A DNA stretch of 64,000 nt from positions 1-64,000 of the forward strand of contig NZ_JAJSBI010000022.1 of assembly GCF_021261325.1 (NCBI RefSeq). The letters run 5' to 3'. The translations under genes and the position numbers were made by a program. Origin of the DNA: Streptomyces guryensis. Its GTDB lineage: Bacteria; Actinomycetota; Actinomycetes; Streptomycetales; Streptomycetaceae. Under the pieces are notes generated by a model, which was given only the letters and a program-made list of their open reading frames with translations, had not been told where the DNA came from and did not search any database. Shown in pieces: positions 29,159 to 36,771 of the stretch; the first letter of the stretch is position 1; each line of letters opens with the position of its first letter.

Positions 29159-29965
29159 TCAGGCCGCCTTCGGCTTGTCCGCCCCGCCGGTGAACTCCTC
29201 GTAGGCCTGCATGACCTCTTCGGTCGGGCCGTCCATGCGCAGTTCGCCGCGCTCCAGCCACAGCACGCGTTCGCAGGTGTCGCGGATCGACTTGTTGTTG
29301 TGGCTGACCAGGAACACCGTGCCCGCCTGCTCGCGCAGTTCGCGGATGCGTTTCTCGGAGCGCTTCTGGAAGGACCGGTCGCCGGTGGCGAGCGCCTCGT
29401 CGATGAGGAGCACGTCGTGGTCCTTGGCGGCGGCGATGGAGAAGCGCAGGCGGGCGCCCATGCCGGAGGAGTACGTCCGCATGGGGAGGGTGATGAAGTC
29501 GCCCTTCTCGTTGATGCCGGAGAAGTCGACGATGCCCTCGTAGCGGTCCCTGATCTCCTCGCGGGACATGCCCATGGCGAGGCCGCCGAGGTAGACGTTC
29601 TTCTCGCCGGTCAGGTCGCCCATCAGGGCCGCGTTGACGCCGAGGAGAGAAGGCTGGCCGTCGGTGTAGATGCTGCCGTTCTCCACCGGCAGCAGGCCCG
29701 CGACCGCCTTCAGCAGCGTCGACTTGCCGGAACCGTTGGTGCCGATCAGACCGACCGCCTCGCCCTTGTACGCGACGAAGGACACGTTCTTGACGGCGTG
29801 CACCGTGCGTACGCCGGCCGCCTTCTCGGCCTGCTGGCGGCGCAGCATGCGGTTGAGGGCGGCGGTCGCGGAGCCGCGCCCCGCGCCGGTGCCGTTGACC
29901 CGGTAGACGATGTCGACACCGTCGGCGACGACGGTGGGGATGCGTTCGATGCTGTGCTCAGCCAC
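29159..29965 (-). CDS. ABC transporter ATP-binding protein, polysaccharide/teichoic acid export (TagH/Wzt type)
   Basis: 268 aa from GTG 29965, with AGGAG 9-10 bases upstream and an 8-base overlap with the permease gene. Walker A is GTNGSGKST (Lys81), the ABC signature is YSSGMGARL, Walker B is VLLIDEAL, and the H-loop is VSHN. The sequence (VHAVKNVSFVAYKGEAVGLIG, NEKGDFITLPMRTYSSGM) is typical of the exporter subfamily that pairs with TagG-like permeases. It powers the flipping of lipid-linked wall polymers. The C-terminus stops soon after the NBD, so it lacks the carbohydrate-binding domain seen in Wzt and the extracellular tail of some TagH proteins. Confidence 0.92.
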   Translation of the reverse strand: MAEHSIERIPTVVADGVDIVYRVNGTGAGRGSATAALNRMLRRQQAEKAAGVRTVHAVKNVSFVAYKGEAVGLIGTNGSGKSTLLKAVAGLLPVENGSIYTDGQPSLLGVNAALMGDLTGEKNVYLGGLAMGMSREEIRDRYEGIVDFSGINEKGDFITLPMRTYSSGMGARLRFSIAAAKDHDVLLIDEALATGDRSFQKRSEKRIRELREQAGTVFLVSHNNKSIRDTCERVLWLERGELRMDGPTEEVMQAYEEFTGGADKPKAA

Positions 29966-30890
29966 GGCCGTACGTCTCCTCAGCCTTCCAGAAGTAGATG
30001 AAGCCGCCGACTCCGGCGAGCAGGGCCCAGCCGGCCGCGTACAACCACACATGGTGCGGCAACTGCTTGGCGTGGAAGCTGTCGATCAGCGCGAAGCGCA
30101 TGAGGTCGATGTAGACGGCGGCCGGCTGGGCCTGGAGCACCGGCTCCACCCAGTGCGGCAGGCCGCTGTGCTTGCCGGCCAGCTTGTCGATGCTCCACAT
30201 CACACCGGACACATACATCCAGGTGCGCAGGACGAAGGGCATCAGCTGGGCGATGTCCGGGGTCTTGGCGCCCATCCGGGCCATGATCAACGACATGCCG
30301 GTGTTGAAGGTGAACTGCAGGACCAGCGCCGGGAACGCCAGCAACCAGGAGAACGCGACCGGCACCCCGAAGCAGAGCAGGATGACGACCAGCGCGGCCA
30401 TCGAGAACAGCAGCTGCTGCAGCTGCTGGAGACAGAAGGAGATCGGCAGCGCGGCCCGCGGGAAGTGCAGCGCCCGGACCAGGCCGAGGTTGCCGGAGAT
30501 CGCGCGGGTGCCCGCCATGATCGAGCTCTGCGTGAACGTCCAGATGAACACGCCCGTGACCAGGAACGGGATGTAGTCCGGCACGTGCCGCTTGGTGCCG
30601 AGCAGGACACCGAAGATGAAGTAGTACACCGCAGCGTTCAGCAGCGGGGTCATGACCTGCCAGACCTGACCGAGCTTCGCCTGGGCGTACTGTGCGGTGA
30701 GCTTGGCCGTCGCGAACGCCGTGATGAAGTGGCGCCGGGCCCACAGCTGCCGCACGTACTCGGGCAGGGAGGGGCGGGCACCGCTGACCGAGAGGCCGTG
30801 GCGGGCGGCGAGGGCCGCGAGGTCGTCGTCGGCCGGGGCCGGCGTCGGGGGCGGTGTGTCGAGGACCTGGCTCACATCCGCTGCTTTCAC
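29958..30890 (-). CDS. ABC-2 type transporter permease (TagG/Wzm type)
   Basis: 310 aa from GTG 30890 in a G-rich leader; a second GTG at 30875 is also possible. A Pro-rich N-terminal tail is followed by six membrane segments in the ABC-2 export pattern, with the amphipathic helix and LGQVWQVMTPLLNAAVYYF motif characteristic of O-antigen and teichoic acid exporters. It pairs with the overlapping ATPase gene downstream. The neighbouring galE, glycosyltransferase and TagF-like genes support export of a glycosylated poly(alditol phosphate). It is divergent from tetR across a 233-bp region filled with four repeats, which suggests TetR control. Confidence 0.92.
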   Translation of the reverse strand: MKAADVSQVLDTPPPTPAPADDDLAALAARHGLSVSGARPSLPEYVRQLWARRHFITAFATAKLTAQYAQAKLGQVWQVMTPLLNAAVYYFIFGVLLGTKRHVPDYIPFLVTGVFIWTFTQSSIMAGTRAISGNLGLVRALHFPRAALPISFCLQQLQQLLFSMAALVVILLCFGVPVAFSWLLAFPALVLQFTFNTGMSLIMARMGAKTPDIAQLMPFVLRTWMYVSGVMWSIDKLAGKHSGLPHWVEPVLQAQPAAVYIDLMRFALIDSFHAKQLPHHVWLYAAGWALLAGVGGFIYFWKAEETYGRG

Positions 30891-30951
30891 TCGGGGGGAG
30901 GGGGTGCGGGCGGCCGGCCCGTTGTCCGGCGTTTCCTTACATTTCTCTTAC

Positions 30952-31108
30952 GTCGGGACGGGACCGTATCGTCGCAACGCGAGCGTAGGCCGCATTGGCG
31001 TCGGAACGCAACCGTTTCGTCGTGACGTGTTCGTCGGTTGGGTCGTCGGAGCGACACCGTTTCGCCGCAACGCCTCCGCGTCAGGACGGAACCGTTTCGT
31101 CGCAACGC
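30952..31108. promoter_or_regulatory. Array of four imperfect 29-bp repeats, likely TetR operators
   Basis: The copies lie at 30952-30980, 31000-31028, 31045-31073 and 31080-31108. All begin GTCRG, share ACCGTWTCG in the middle and end in a CGNNRACG block. Within each copy, CGGAAC-C-GTTTCG is a near palindrome, as expected for a TetR-family dimer site. Spacing between starts is 48, 45 and 35 bases. The last copy abuts the tetR -10 region, and the first lies 62 bases from the permease start. Confidence 0.7.
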
Positions 31109-31110
31109 CC

Positions 31111-31116
31111 TATGCT
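31111..31116 (+). promoter_or_regulatory. -10 element of a leaderless tetR transcript
   Basis: TATGCT ends 7 bases before the tetR ATG, and no Shine-Dalgarno sequence is present between them (GGTCCGC). This is the spacing expected for transcription starting at or next to the start codon. Operator repeat 4 covers the matching -35 position. Confidence 0.45.
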
Positions 31117-31123
31117 GGTCCGC

Positions 31124-31750
31124 ATGACGACGAACGCCGAGGAGCCCCAGACGCGTCCGCGCCGCCGGCCCCCTGCCGGGGCGGCCGTACTCCGGGAGGA
31201 TGTGACGGAAGCCATCCGCGCGGCCGTCTTCGAGGAGCTCGCGGCGGTCGGCTATGCGCGGATGTCCATCGAGGGGATCGCGCGCCGCGCGGGCGTCGGC
31301 AAGACCGCGGTCTACCGCCGCTGGCGGTCCAAGCTGCACCTGGTCCTCGACGTCGTCTCCGCGATCGCGGTGATGGGCCTGCCGACGCCGGACACCGGTT
31401 CGCTGGAGGGTGACCTGCGGCTGCTGTACGAGGTCACCTCGCGCGCCCTGCGGCACCCGGTGGCCTCGCAGATCATCCCGGACCTGCAGGCCGAGGCGGC
31501 TCGCAACCCGGAGATCGCCGAGGCGATGCAGAAGACCCTGCGCGAGGGGCAGGAAGGTGTAGCGCTCAAGATCATCGTGACGGCGGCGCAGCGTGGTGAG
31601 GTCAGCGGGGAGCTCGACGAGGACCTGGCGCTCGACCTGATCTCCGGGCCGCTCTACTGGCGCTCGGTGGTGATCCGCAGCCCGAAGCTGCCGAAGGGGT
31701 ACCTGGGGGCGTTGGCGCGGGCCACCGCGGAGGCCCTCAAGGCACTGTGA
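31124..31750 (+). CDS. TetR family transcriptional regulator
   Basis: 208 aa from ATG 31124 (MTTNAEEPQ); an ATG at 31112 would overlap the probable -10 box. The N-terminal HTH includes MSIEGIARRAGVGKTAVYRRW, the standard TetR helix-turn-helix, followed by a helical ligand and dimer domain typical of the TetR_C_33 group (LRHPVASQIIPDLQAEA region). It is divergent from the TagGH-type exporter with an array of four repeats between, so it most likely represses itself and the exporter operon. The ligand is unknown. The response regulator gene follows after 83 bases. Confidence 0.92.
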   Translation: MTTNAEEPQTRPRRRPPAGAAVLREDVTEAIRAAVFEELAAVGYARMSIEGIARRAGVGKTAVYRRWRSKLHLVLDVVSAIAVMGLPTPDTGSLEGDLRLLYEVTSRALRHPVASQIIPDLQAEAARNPEIAEAMQKTLREGQEGVALKIIVTAAQRGEVSGELDEDLALDLISGPLYWRSVVIRSPKLPKGYLGALARATAEALKAL

Positions 31751-31833
31751 GTATGCTGCGGTCCCCGGCCGCCGGTGGCCGAAAGGCGGCCCGAGTCGCC
31801 GCTGGTGGTGAGCGGGTCTGACGCGGAACTGCC

Positions 31834-32556
31834 GTGAGAGTCGTGATCGCCGAGGACAACGCCCTGCTACCTGAGGGCCTGGTCCTCCTGCTGACGTCCG
31901 CAGGGCACGAGGTCGTGGCCGTCGTCGGCACCGGGCCCGAGGTCCTGCCCGCCCTCCTGGAGCACCGTCCCGACGCCGCCGTGCTCGATGTGCGCATGCC
32001 GCCCGGCTTCCGTGACGAGGGTCTGCGCGCGGCGCTCGAGGCACGCGCCCGGATCCCCGGGCTGCCGGTGCTGGTGCTCTCGCAGTACGTCGAGGAGTCG
32101 TACGCCGCAGAACTGCTGACCGGGGGCGCGAGCGGGCTCGGCTGTCTGCTGAAGGACCGGGTCGGCCGGGTCGACGAGTTCCTCGACGCGCTGGAGCGGG
32201 TGGCTGCCGGCGGTACGGCGCTCGACCCCGAGGTCGTCACCGAACTCCTCACCCGCCGCAGGGGCTCGCCGCTCGACTCGCTCACGCCACGCGAGCGAGA
32301 GGTCCTGGTGCTGATGGCCGAGGGTCATGACAACGCGACCATCGCCGAGACCCTCGTCGTCACGGAACGCGCGGTCCACAAGCACATCGGCGACATCTTC
32401 CCCAAACTGGGCCTGCCGCCGAGCGACAGCGGCCACCGCCGGGTGCTGGCCGTACTGACGTATCTGAACAACCAGTGGCTTCAGGCGCCCGGTGACCTCT
32501 GTCTGCGGGCGCGTCGTCGCGTCGTAGCCGGTCGCGCCCGGGTGGCGGAGCCGTGA
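31834..32556 (+). CDS. LuxR/NarL-type response regulator without a partner kinase
   Basis: 240 aa from GTG 31834. The receiver domain has the acidic residues in VVIAEDNALL, the phospho-acceptor Asp52 (AAVLDVRMPP), the Ser in VLSQYVEE and the Lys in LLKDR. The LuxR HTH starts LTPREREVLVLMAEGHDNATI. Family members usually end just after the conserved AVLTYLNN; here about 27 basic residues are added (ending RARVAEP), probably a 3' extension into sequence that was non-coding in relatives. Relatives are commonly paired with a sensor kinase, and none is present here. It may be co-transcribed with tetR. Confidence 0.87.
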   Translation: MRVVIAEDNALLPEGLVLLLTSAGHEVVAVVGTGPEVLPALLEHRPDAAVLDVRMPPGFRDEGLRAALEARARIPGLPVLVLSQYVEESYAAELLTGGASGLGCLLKDRVGRVDEFLDALERVAAGGTALDPEVVTELLTRRRGSPLDSLTPREREVLVLMAEGHDNATIAETLVVTERAVHKHIGDIFPKLGLPPSDSGHRRVLAVLTYLNNQWLQAPGDLCLRARRRVVAGRARVAEP

Positions 32557-32580
32557 ATCGACACGGTCCCGCGCCCCTTC

Positions 32581-32652
32581 AGGGCTGGCACCCCCGCGCG
32601 GTGCCTAGCCCCGCGCAGGGCTGGCACCCCCGCGCGGTGCCTAGCCCCGCGC
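32581..32652. repeat. Exact 36-bp tandem duplication with twin hairpins at the galE 3' end
   Basis: Two identical 36-base units (32581-32616 and 32617-32652) each contain GGCACC-cccgcgc-GGTGCC, a 6-bp hairpin, followed by TAGCCCCGCGC. The galE stop codon (minus-strand TAG at 32641-32643) lies in the second unit. The doubled hairpin may serve as a terminator for galE or for the response regulator gene. Confidence 0.9.
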
Positions 32653-33621
32653 CGCCCCCGGATGCACCCGTACCCAGCCCTCCCAGGCCGACGTGATCAT
32701 GTCCTGGACGTCGTGTTTGGGCTTCCAGCCGAGTTCGGTGGTCGCGCGGTCGGCTGAGGCGACGACTCGGGACGGGTCGCCCGGGCGGCGAGGGGTCACC
32801 GTCGGGGGGCGGTCGTAGCCGGTGATCGCGTTGATGTGGTCGATCATTTCGCGGACGGAGACGCCCTCGCCGCGGCCGATGTTGAGGGTGAGGTGGCGGC
32901 CCGGTGAGGACTGGAGCGTGCGGGCGGCTGCCACGTGGGCTTCGGCCAGGTCCACCACGTGGATGTAGTCGCGGACGCAGGTCCCGTCGGGGGTTTCGTA
33001 GTCGTCGCCGAAGATGCGCGGGGGTGCGTCGGCGGTGAGCTTCTCGAAGACCATGGGGATCAGGTTGTGGACGCCGGTGTCCGCGAGTTCGGGGCTCGCG
33101 GCGCCCGCCACGTTGAAGTAGCGCAGGGAGGCGGTGGAGAGGGCTGTCGCGCGAGCCGTCGCGCGGACCATCCATTCGCCGACCAGTTTCGTCTCGCCGT
33201 ACGGCGACATGGGCAGGCAGGGCGTCTGCTCCGTGACCAGGGACTCGTCCGGCATGCCGTACACCGCCGCGGAGGACGAGAACACGAAGGACGGCACGCC
33301 GGCCGTCGTCACCGCCTCCAGGAGGACGCGCAGGCCCTCGACGTTCTCCCGGTAGTAGTGCAGGGGCAGGTCCATCGACTCGCCCACCTGCTTCTTCGCC
33401 GCCAGGTGGATGACTCCGCTGACGTCGTGGATCGCCAGGGCGCGCGCGACCCGCTCGCCGTCCAGCGTCGATCCCACCACCAGCTGCACGCCACGCGGGA
33501 CGCGTTCGGCGATGCCCGTCGACAGGTCGTCGTACACCACGGTCCGCTCGCCCGCGTCGATCATCGCCCGGACGACGTGCGCCCCGATGTAACCGGCGCC
33601 GCCGGTGATCAGCCAGGTCAT
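32641..33621 (-). CDS. galE: UDP-glucose 4-epimerase
   Basis: 326 aa. It interconverts UDP-glucose and UDP-galactose using bound NAD. The Rossmann motif GGAGYIG is at residues 7-13, the catalytic Ser/Thr region is FSSSAAVYG, the catalytic Tyr-Lys pair lies in SPYGETK, and the family segments RYFNVAGA and YETPDGTCVRDYIHV follow. The position between the TagGH-type exporter and membrane glycosyltransferases suggests that it supplies UDP-galactose for an envelope glycan rather than for galactose catabolism. The stop codon lies within a tandem duplication. Confidence 0.95.
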   Translation of the reverse strand: MTWLITGGAGYIGAHVVRAMIDAGERTVVYDDLSTGIAERVPRGVQLVVGSTLDGERVARALAIHDVSGVIHLAAKKQVGESMDLPLHYYRENVEGLRVLLEAVTTAGVPSFVFSSSAAVYGMPDESLVTEQTPCLPMSPYGETKLVGEWMVRATARATALSTASLRYFNVAGAASPELADTGVHNLIPMVFEKLTADAPPRIFGDDYETPDGTCVRDYIHVVDLAEAHVAAARTLQSSPGRHLTLNIGRGEGVSVREMIDHINAITGYDRPPTVTPRRPGDPSRVVASADRATTELGWKPKHDVQDMITSAWEGWVRVHPGAARG

Positions 33622-33709
33622 GTGCGGCCGTCCCCTTCGTCATGTGGCCCGTGGTGGTGCGTGACAGTGAAGCAGGCAAGTGGTGCAGTGCCGCGCCGGC
33701 AACGGCTTC

Positions 33710-35005
33710 CTATGCCCCGGAGTGCTCGGGAAGGCGGTGGGCGACCGGGCCCGGTTCGCGCGCGGGCGCCGCAGCCACGGGCGCGGGGCGGGTGGAGCGC
33801 CACAGTCGGATGAGCGACAGCACGGCGGCCGCGGCGAGCAGCCCGTTGCGGGCGAGCATCAGCGCGCAGCCCGGCCAGGTGCAGGCGATGACCTGGCTGT
33901 AGAAGAGCGGATAGGCGACGGTGCTGAGCGCGGTCGCGGCCAGCACCAGGGCGGCCACCGGGCGCTGCACGGTGTGCCGCGAGGTCAGGCACACGGCGGC
34001 CAGGCCCAGCAGCCAGATCATGTACTGCGGGCTGATCACCCGGCTGGTGACGGTGAACAGCAGGACGGCGCTCAGCGCCGCGTCGTACGGCGTCGCGGGC
34101 GTCCAGCGCCGGGCCCGCAGCCGCCACAGGAGCAGCAGTGCGAAGGCGACCGCCGTGAGCGCGAGGCAGACGTGTGCGACGGTCCGCACGTGCGGACCCG
34201 TGAACTCCATGGCGCCGTACTGGTAGCGGACCTGCCCCGACCACCCGGCGTGCGTCGCGAGGGCGAGCGCCGTGCCGCCGAGCGACTCGATCTGCACGCC
34301 TCGCCCGCCCTGTTGCCGCAGGAAGTCGAAGGGGTTGGCGAACAGCGCCGCGAGGACCGCGAGCGAGCCCGCCCCGGTGACGGCGGCCCACGCCCACGCC
34401 GAACGCGTCGTACGCCCCCTCGGTGTGCCCAGCAGCACCAGCGCCGGCCACACCTTCACCAGGGCGCCGAGCGCCGCGAACACCCCGCCCGCGCGCGTGG
34501 AGCGCGGCAACGTCAACAGGGAGATGACGGCGAAGGCTGTCACCTGTACGTCGTAGCGGGCGAGCGGGACGTGCAGGAGGAGCGGGAGGCCGCCCACCCA
34601 CATCGCGGCCCCCAGGAGCGTGCGGCCGGGGCGGTTGCCCGCGATGGCCAGCGCCAGCGTGATCGCCGCGTCGGCGGCGAGGGTGAGGACGACGAACGCC
34701 TGGAAGTACGTCAGGCCCGGCAGCAGCGCGGGCGACAGCAGCACGGGGCCGGCGCCCGGCGGGTACTGCCACAGCGGGTCGTGGGCGGGGAAGGCGCCGT
34801 GCACGAGGATGCCGTACCAGTCGTGGTACAGGTGCCACACCTCCCGTGCGACCGAGCCCCCGCCGAGCCGGGGCGCCGCGTTGTGCGCGAGCAGCCACAG
34901 CATCAGCGCGCGCGTGGCGAGCCAGGCGGCGGTGAGGGCGAGGAGTCGGCGTTTTCCGGTGGTGGTCGTCACGGCTTTCGGCACGGTGGTCGTCACGGCG
35001 TTCAT
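33710..35005 (-). CDS. GT87-like (DUF2029) membrane glycosyltransferase
   Basis: 431 aa from ATG 35005 (MNAVTTTVPKAV); an upstream ATG at 35080 would run through the divergent promoter and is unlikely. About ten hydrophobic segments are seen. The first extracytoplasmic loop carries DWYGILVHGAFPAHDPLWQYPPG, which has the acidic and proline features of polyprenyl-phosphate-sugar-dependent GT-C enzymes. TSRVISPQYMIWLLGL is a typical GT87 stretch. Mycobacterial relatives use polyprenyl-phosphomannose to build phosphoinositol mannosides and lipoarabinomannan. Here the acceptor is unknown, probably a wall or lipid-linked glycan. It is divergent from a GT39-like gene. Confidence 0.82.
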   Translation of the reverse strand: MNAVTTTVPKAVTTTTGKRRLLALTAAWLATRALMLWLLAHNAAPRLGGGSVAREVWHLYHDWYGILVHGAFPAHDPLWQYPPGAGPVLLSPALLPGLTYFQAFVVLTLAADAAITLALAIAGNRPGRTLLGAAMWVGGLPLLLHVPLARYDVQVTAFAVISLLTLPRSTRAGGVFAALGALVKVWPALVLLGTPRGRTTRSAWAWAAVTGAGSLAVLAALFANPFDFLRQQGGRGVQIESLGGTALALATHAGWSGQVRYQYGAMEFTGPHVRTVAHVCLALTAVAFALLLLWRLRARRWTPATPYDAALSAVLLFTVTSRVISPQYMIWLLGLAAVCLTSRHTVQRPVAALVLAATALSTVAYPLFYSQVIACTWPGCALMLARNGLLAAAAVLSLIRLWRSTRPAPVAAAPAREPGPVAHRLPEHSGA

Positions 35006-35031
35006 CACGGCGGATCGTAAGCCGGGCGAAT

Positions 35032-35053
35032 GGTGTATGGCTGTTAATACACC
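35032..35053. promoter_or_regulatory. Operator-like inverted repeat between two glycosyltransferase genes
   Basis: GGTGTAT and ATACACC are perfect inverted arms separated by 8 bases (GGCTGTTA), placed centrally in the 92-bp divergent intergenic region. The A/T content is high for this genome. A shared regulator for both glycosyltransferase genes is a reasonable inference. Confidence 0.5.
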
Positions 35054-35097
35054 GTCAATGCTCGGTAAGAGCCCGCCCACCGCACAAAATCAGCCGT

Positions 35098-36771
35098 GTG
35101 CTGAGCGAGGACGCGGGGCGGGCGAACCGTCGGTGGATGCGTGCGGAGATCGTCGCCGTGGCGGTTCCCGCCGCCGTCATACTCGCGATCGGTCTGTGGG
35201 GACTCGACCGCGGCGGCATGTGGGGCGACGAGAGCGTCACCTTCCTGGTCGGGCGGCGCACGGTGCCGCAGATCTGGCAACTGCTGCACGGTCTGGACGC
35301 CGTGCACGGCCTGTACTACCTGTTCATGCACGTCGTCCTCGCCGTCCACCCCGGTGAGGTCGTCCTCCGGCTCCCGTCCGTGTTCGGGGCCGCCGTGACC
35401 GCCGGCCTGGTCGCGGCTCTCGGTGTACGGCTGGTGCGGCCGCGGGTCGGGCTGTGGGCCGGGCTGCTGTACGCGATCACCCCGTTGACCGGCCACTACG
35501 CACAGGAAGGGCGCTCGTACGCACTCGTCGCGGCGGGTGTGGCGGCGGCGACACTGCTGCTGGTGCGGGCGGTGGAGGGGCGCTCGCGGCGCGTCTGGTG
35601 GTGGTACGGGGGTGTCCTCGCCGTGACCTGTCTGCTGCACGAACTGGTGGTGCTGGTGCTGTGCGCGCATGCCCTGACGCTGGTGCTCATGCGGGTGCGG
35701 AGAGGCGTATGGCTGGGCTGGGCGCGGGCGGCGGGGGTGGTGGGGGTCGTTCTGCTGCCCCTGGTGTGGGTGTCGCAGGAGCAGTCGGGGCAGGTGGGGT
35801 GGCTGGTGACGCCGGGCTGGGACCAGGCGGGACTGCTGGTGCGGGACTTCGCCGTCGGCCCGGACGGGTTGGTGTTCTGGGTGTCCGTCGCGCTGATGGC
35901 GCTGGGGCTCGGGGCGGGCCGGCTGGCGGCGGTGGCGCTCCCGCTGCTCGTGCTGCCGCCGGCGCTCCTGATCGCCGTGTCGCAGATCCGGCCGCTGTTC
36001 CACGAGCGGTATGTGCTGTACGCGTTGGCGGGGGCGCCGTTGTTGGCCGCCGCGGGCGCCGACTGGGTGGCCGGGGTTGTGGGGCGCCTGCGGCTGGGCG
36101 GTCGTCGTGTGCCCGCCCGCCCCCACTCTCGGCTTCGTCCGAGCGGGGGGACCCCCATCGCCCTGCGGAACGACTGCCCACACGACGACCGCCAGTGGTC
36201 CGGGCGCCGCCTGCCGTACGGCCGGCTCGGCACCCTCACCGGTGTACTGGCCGTCGCCCTCGCCTTCGTCCAGTGCCTTCCCCTCTACCGGCAGGACCGC
36301 TCCCCGGCACACCGCCCCGAGAACCTCGGTGCCGTCGCCGCCCGCGCCGCCCGTGACATCCGTCCGGGCGATCCGGTGCTGTTCCTGCCGTCGAACTGGC
36401 GGCTCACCGCACTGACGTATCCGAAGGCGTTCCGCAGGGCCCGGGACATCGCGCTGCGGGAGTCAGGGCCCCGGTCCGGGACGCTGAGCGGCATCGAGAC
36501 CACCCCGGCGGAGCTGCGCCGCAAGCTGGCCGGCGTGGACCGGGTCTGGGTCGTCGGCCAGTCGAGGCTGCTGAGCTCGGGGCTGCTGCCGGCCGATCCG
36601 ACCGAGCGCGTCAAACTCGCGGTGGTGGAGGAGCAGTTCATCGCCCGGGAGAGATATGTCAGCGGCCGGGTGACCTTCCTCCTCTACGTCCGCCGCCCCG
36701 CCGTCTCCGTCTCCGCCGCCGTGGCCGCGTCCAGCGCCGTGGTGAGTTCGTCGAGCCGGGACCGCAGCTGA
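35098..36771 (+). CDS. GT39/PMT-like membrane glycosyltransferase
   Basis: 557 aa from GTG 35098. The first membrane segment (VAVPAAVILAIGLWGL) is followed by GGMWGDESVTFLV, the loop bearing the D-E acidic pair of GT-C protein-mannosyltransferase-like enzymes, and GHYAQEGRSYALV later matches the ArnT/PMT-like group. There are about ten membrane spans, then a soluble C-terminal domain of about 180 residues. Residues about 335-365 are encoded by a dispersed palindromic repeat and read as low-complexity (RPHSRLRPSGGTPIAL), sitting in the cytoplasmic or peripheral loop before the last membrane span. The last 29 codons overlap ohrR antisense. Substrates are unknown. Confidence 0.82.
   Translation: MLSEDAGRANRRWMRAEIVAVAVPAAVILAIGLWGLDRGGMWGDESVTFLVGRRTVPQIWQLLHGLDAVHGLYYLFMHVVLAVHPGEVVLRLPSVFGAAVTAGLVAALGVRLVRPRVGLWAGLLYAITPLTGHYAQEGRSYALVAAGVAAATLLLVRAVEGRSRRVWWWYGGVLAVTCLLHELVVLVLCAHALTLVLMRVRRGVWLGWARAAGVVGVVLLPLVWVSQEQSGQVGWLVTPGWDQAGLLVRDFAVGPDGLVFWVSVALMALGLGAGRLAAVALPLLVLPPALLIAVSQIRPLFHERYVLYALAGAPLLAAAGADWVAGVVGRLRLGGRRVPARPHSRLRPSGGTPIALRNDCPHDDRQWSGRRLPYGRLGTLTGVLAVALAFVQCLPLYRQDRSPAHRPENLGAVAARAARDIRPGDPVLFLPSNWRLTALTYPKAFRRARDIALRESGPRSGTLSGIETTPAELRRKLAGVDRVWVVGQSRLLSSGLLPADPTERVKLAVVEEQFIARERYVSGRVTFLLYVRRPAVSVSAAVAASSAVVSSSSRDRS
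36100..36190. repeat. Dispersed palindromic element inside the GT39-like gene
   Basis: GGTCGTCGTGTG (36100-36111) and CACACGACGACC (36179-36190) are perfect 12-bp outer arms. Between them lies the inner hairpin CCCCCACTCTCGG-cttcgt-CCGAGCGGGGGG (about 36120-36150), followed by ACCCCCAT. The inner hairpin closely matches an element at 51138-51188 in another coding sequence, and the right end (GCGGAACGACTGCCC) resembles the intergenic REP-like copies. The 91 bases do not break the reading frame. Confidence 0.7.
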
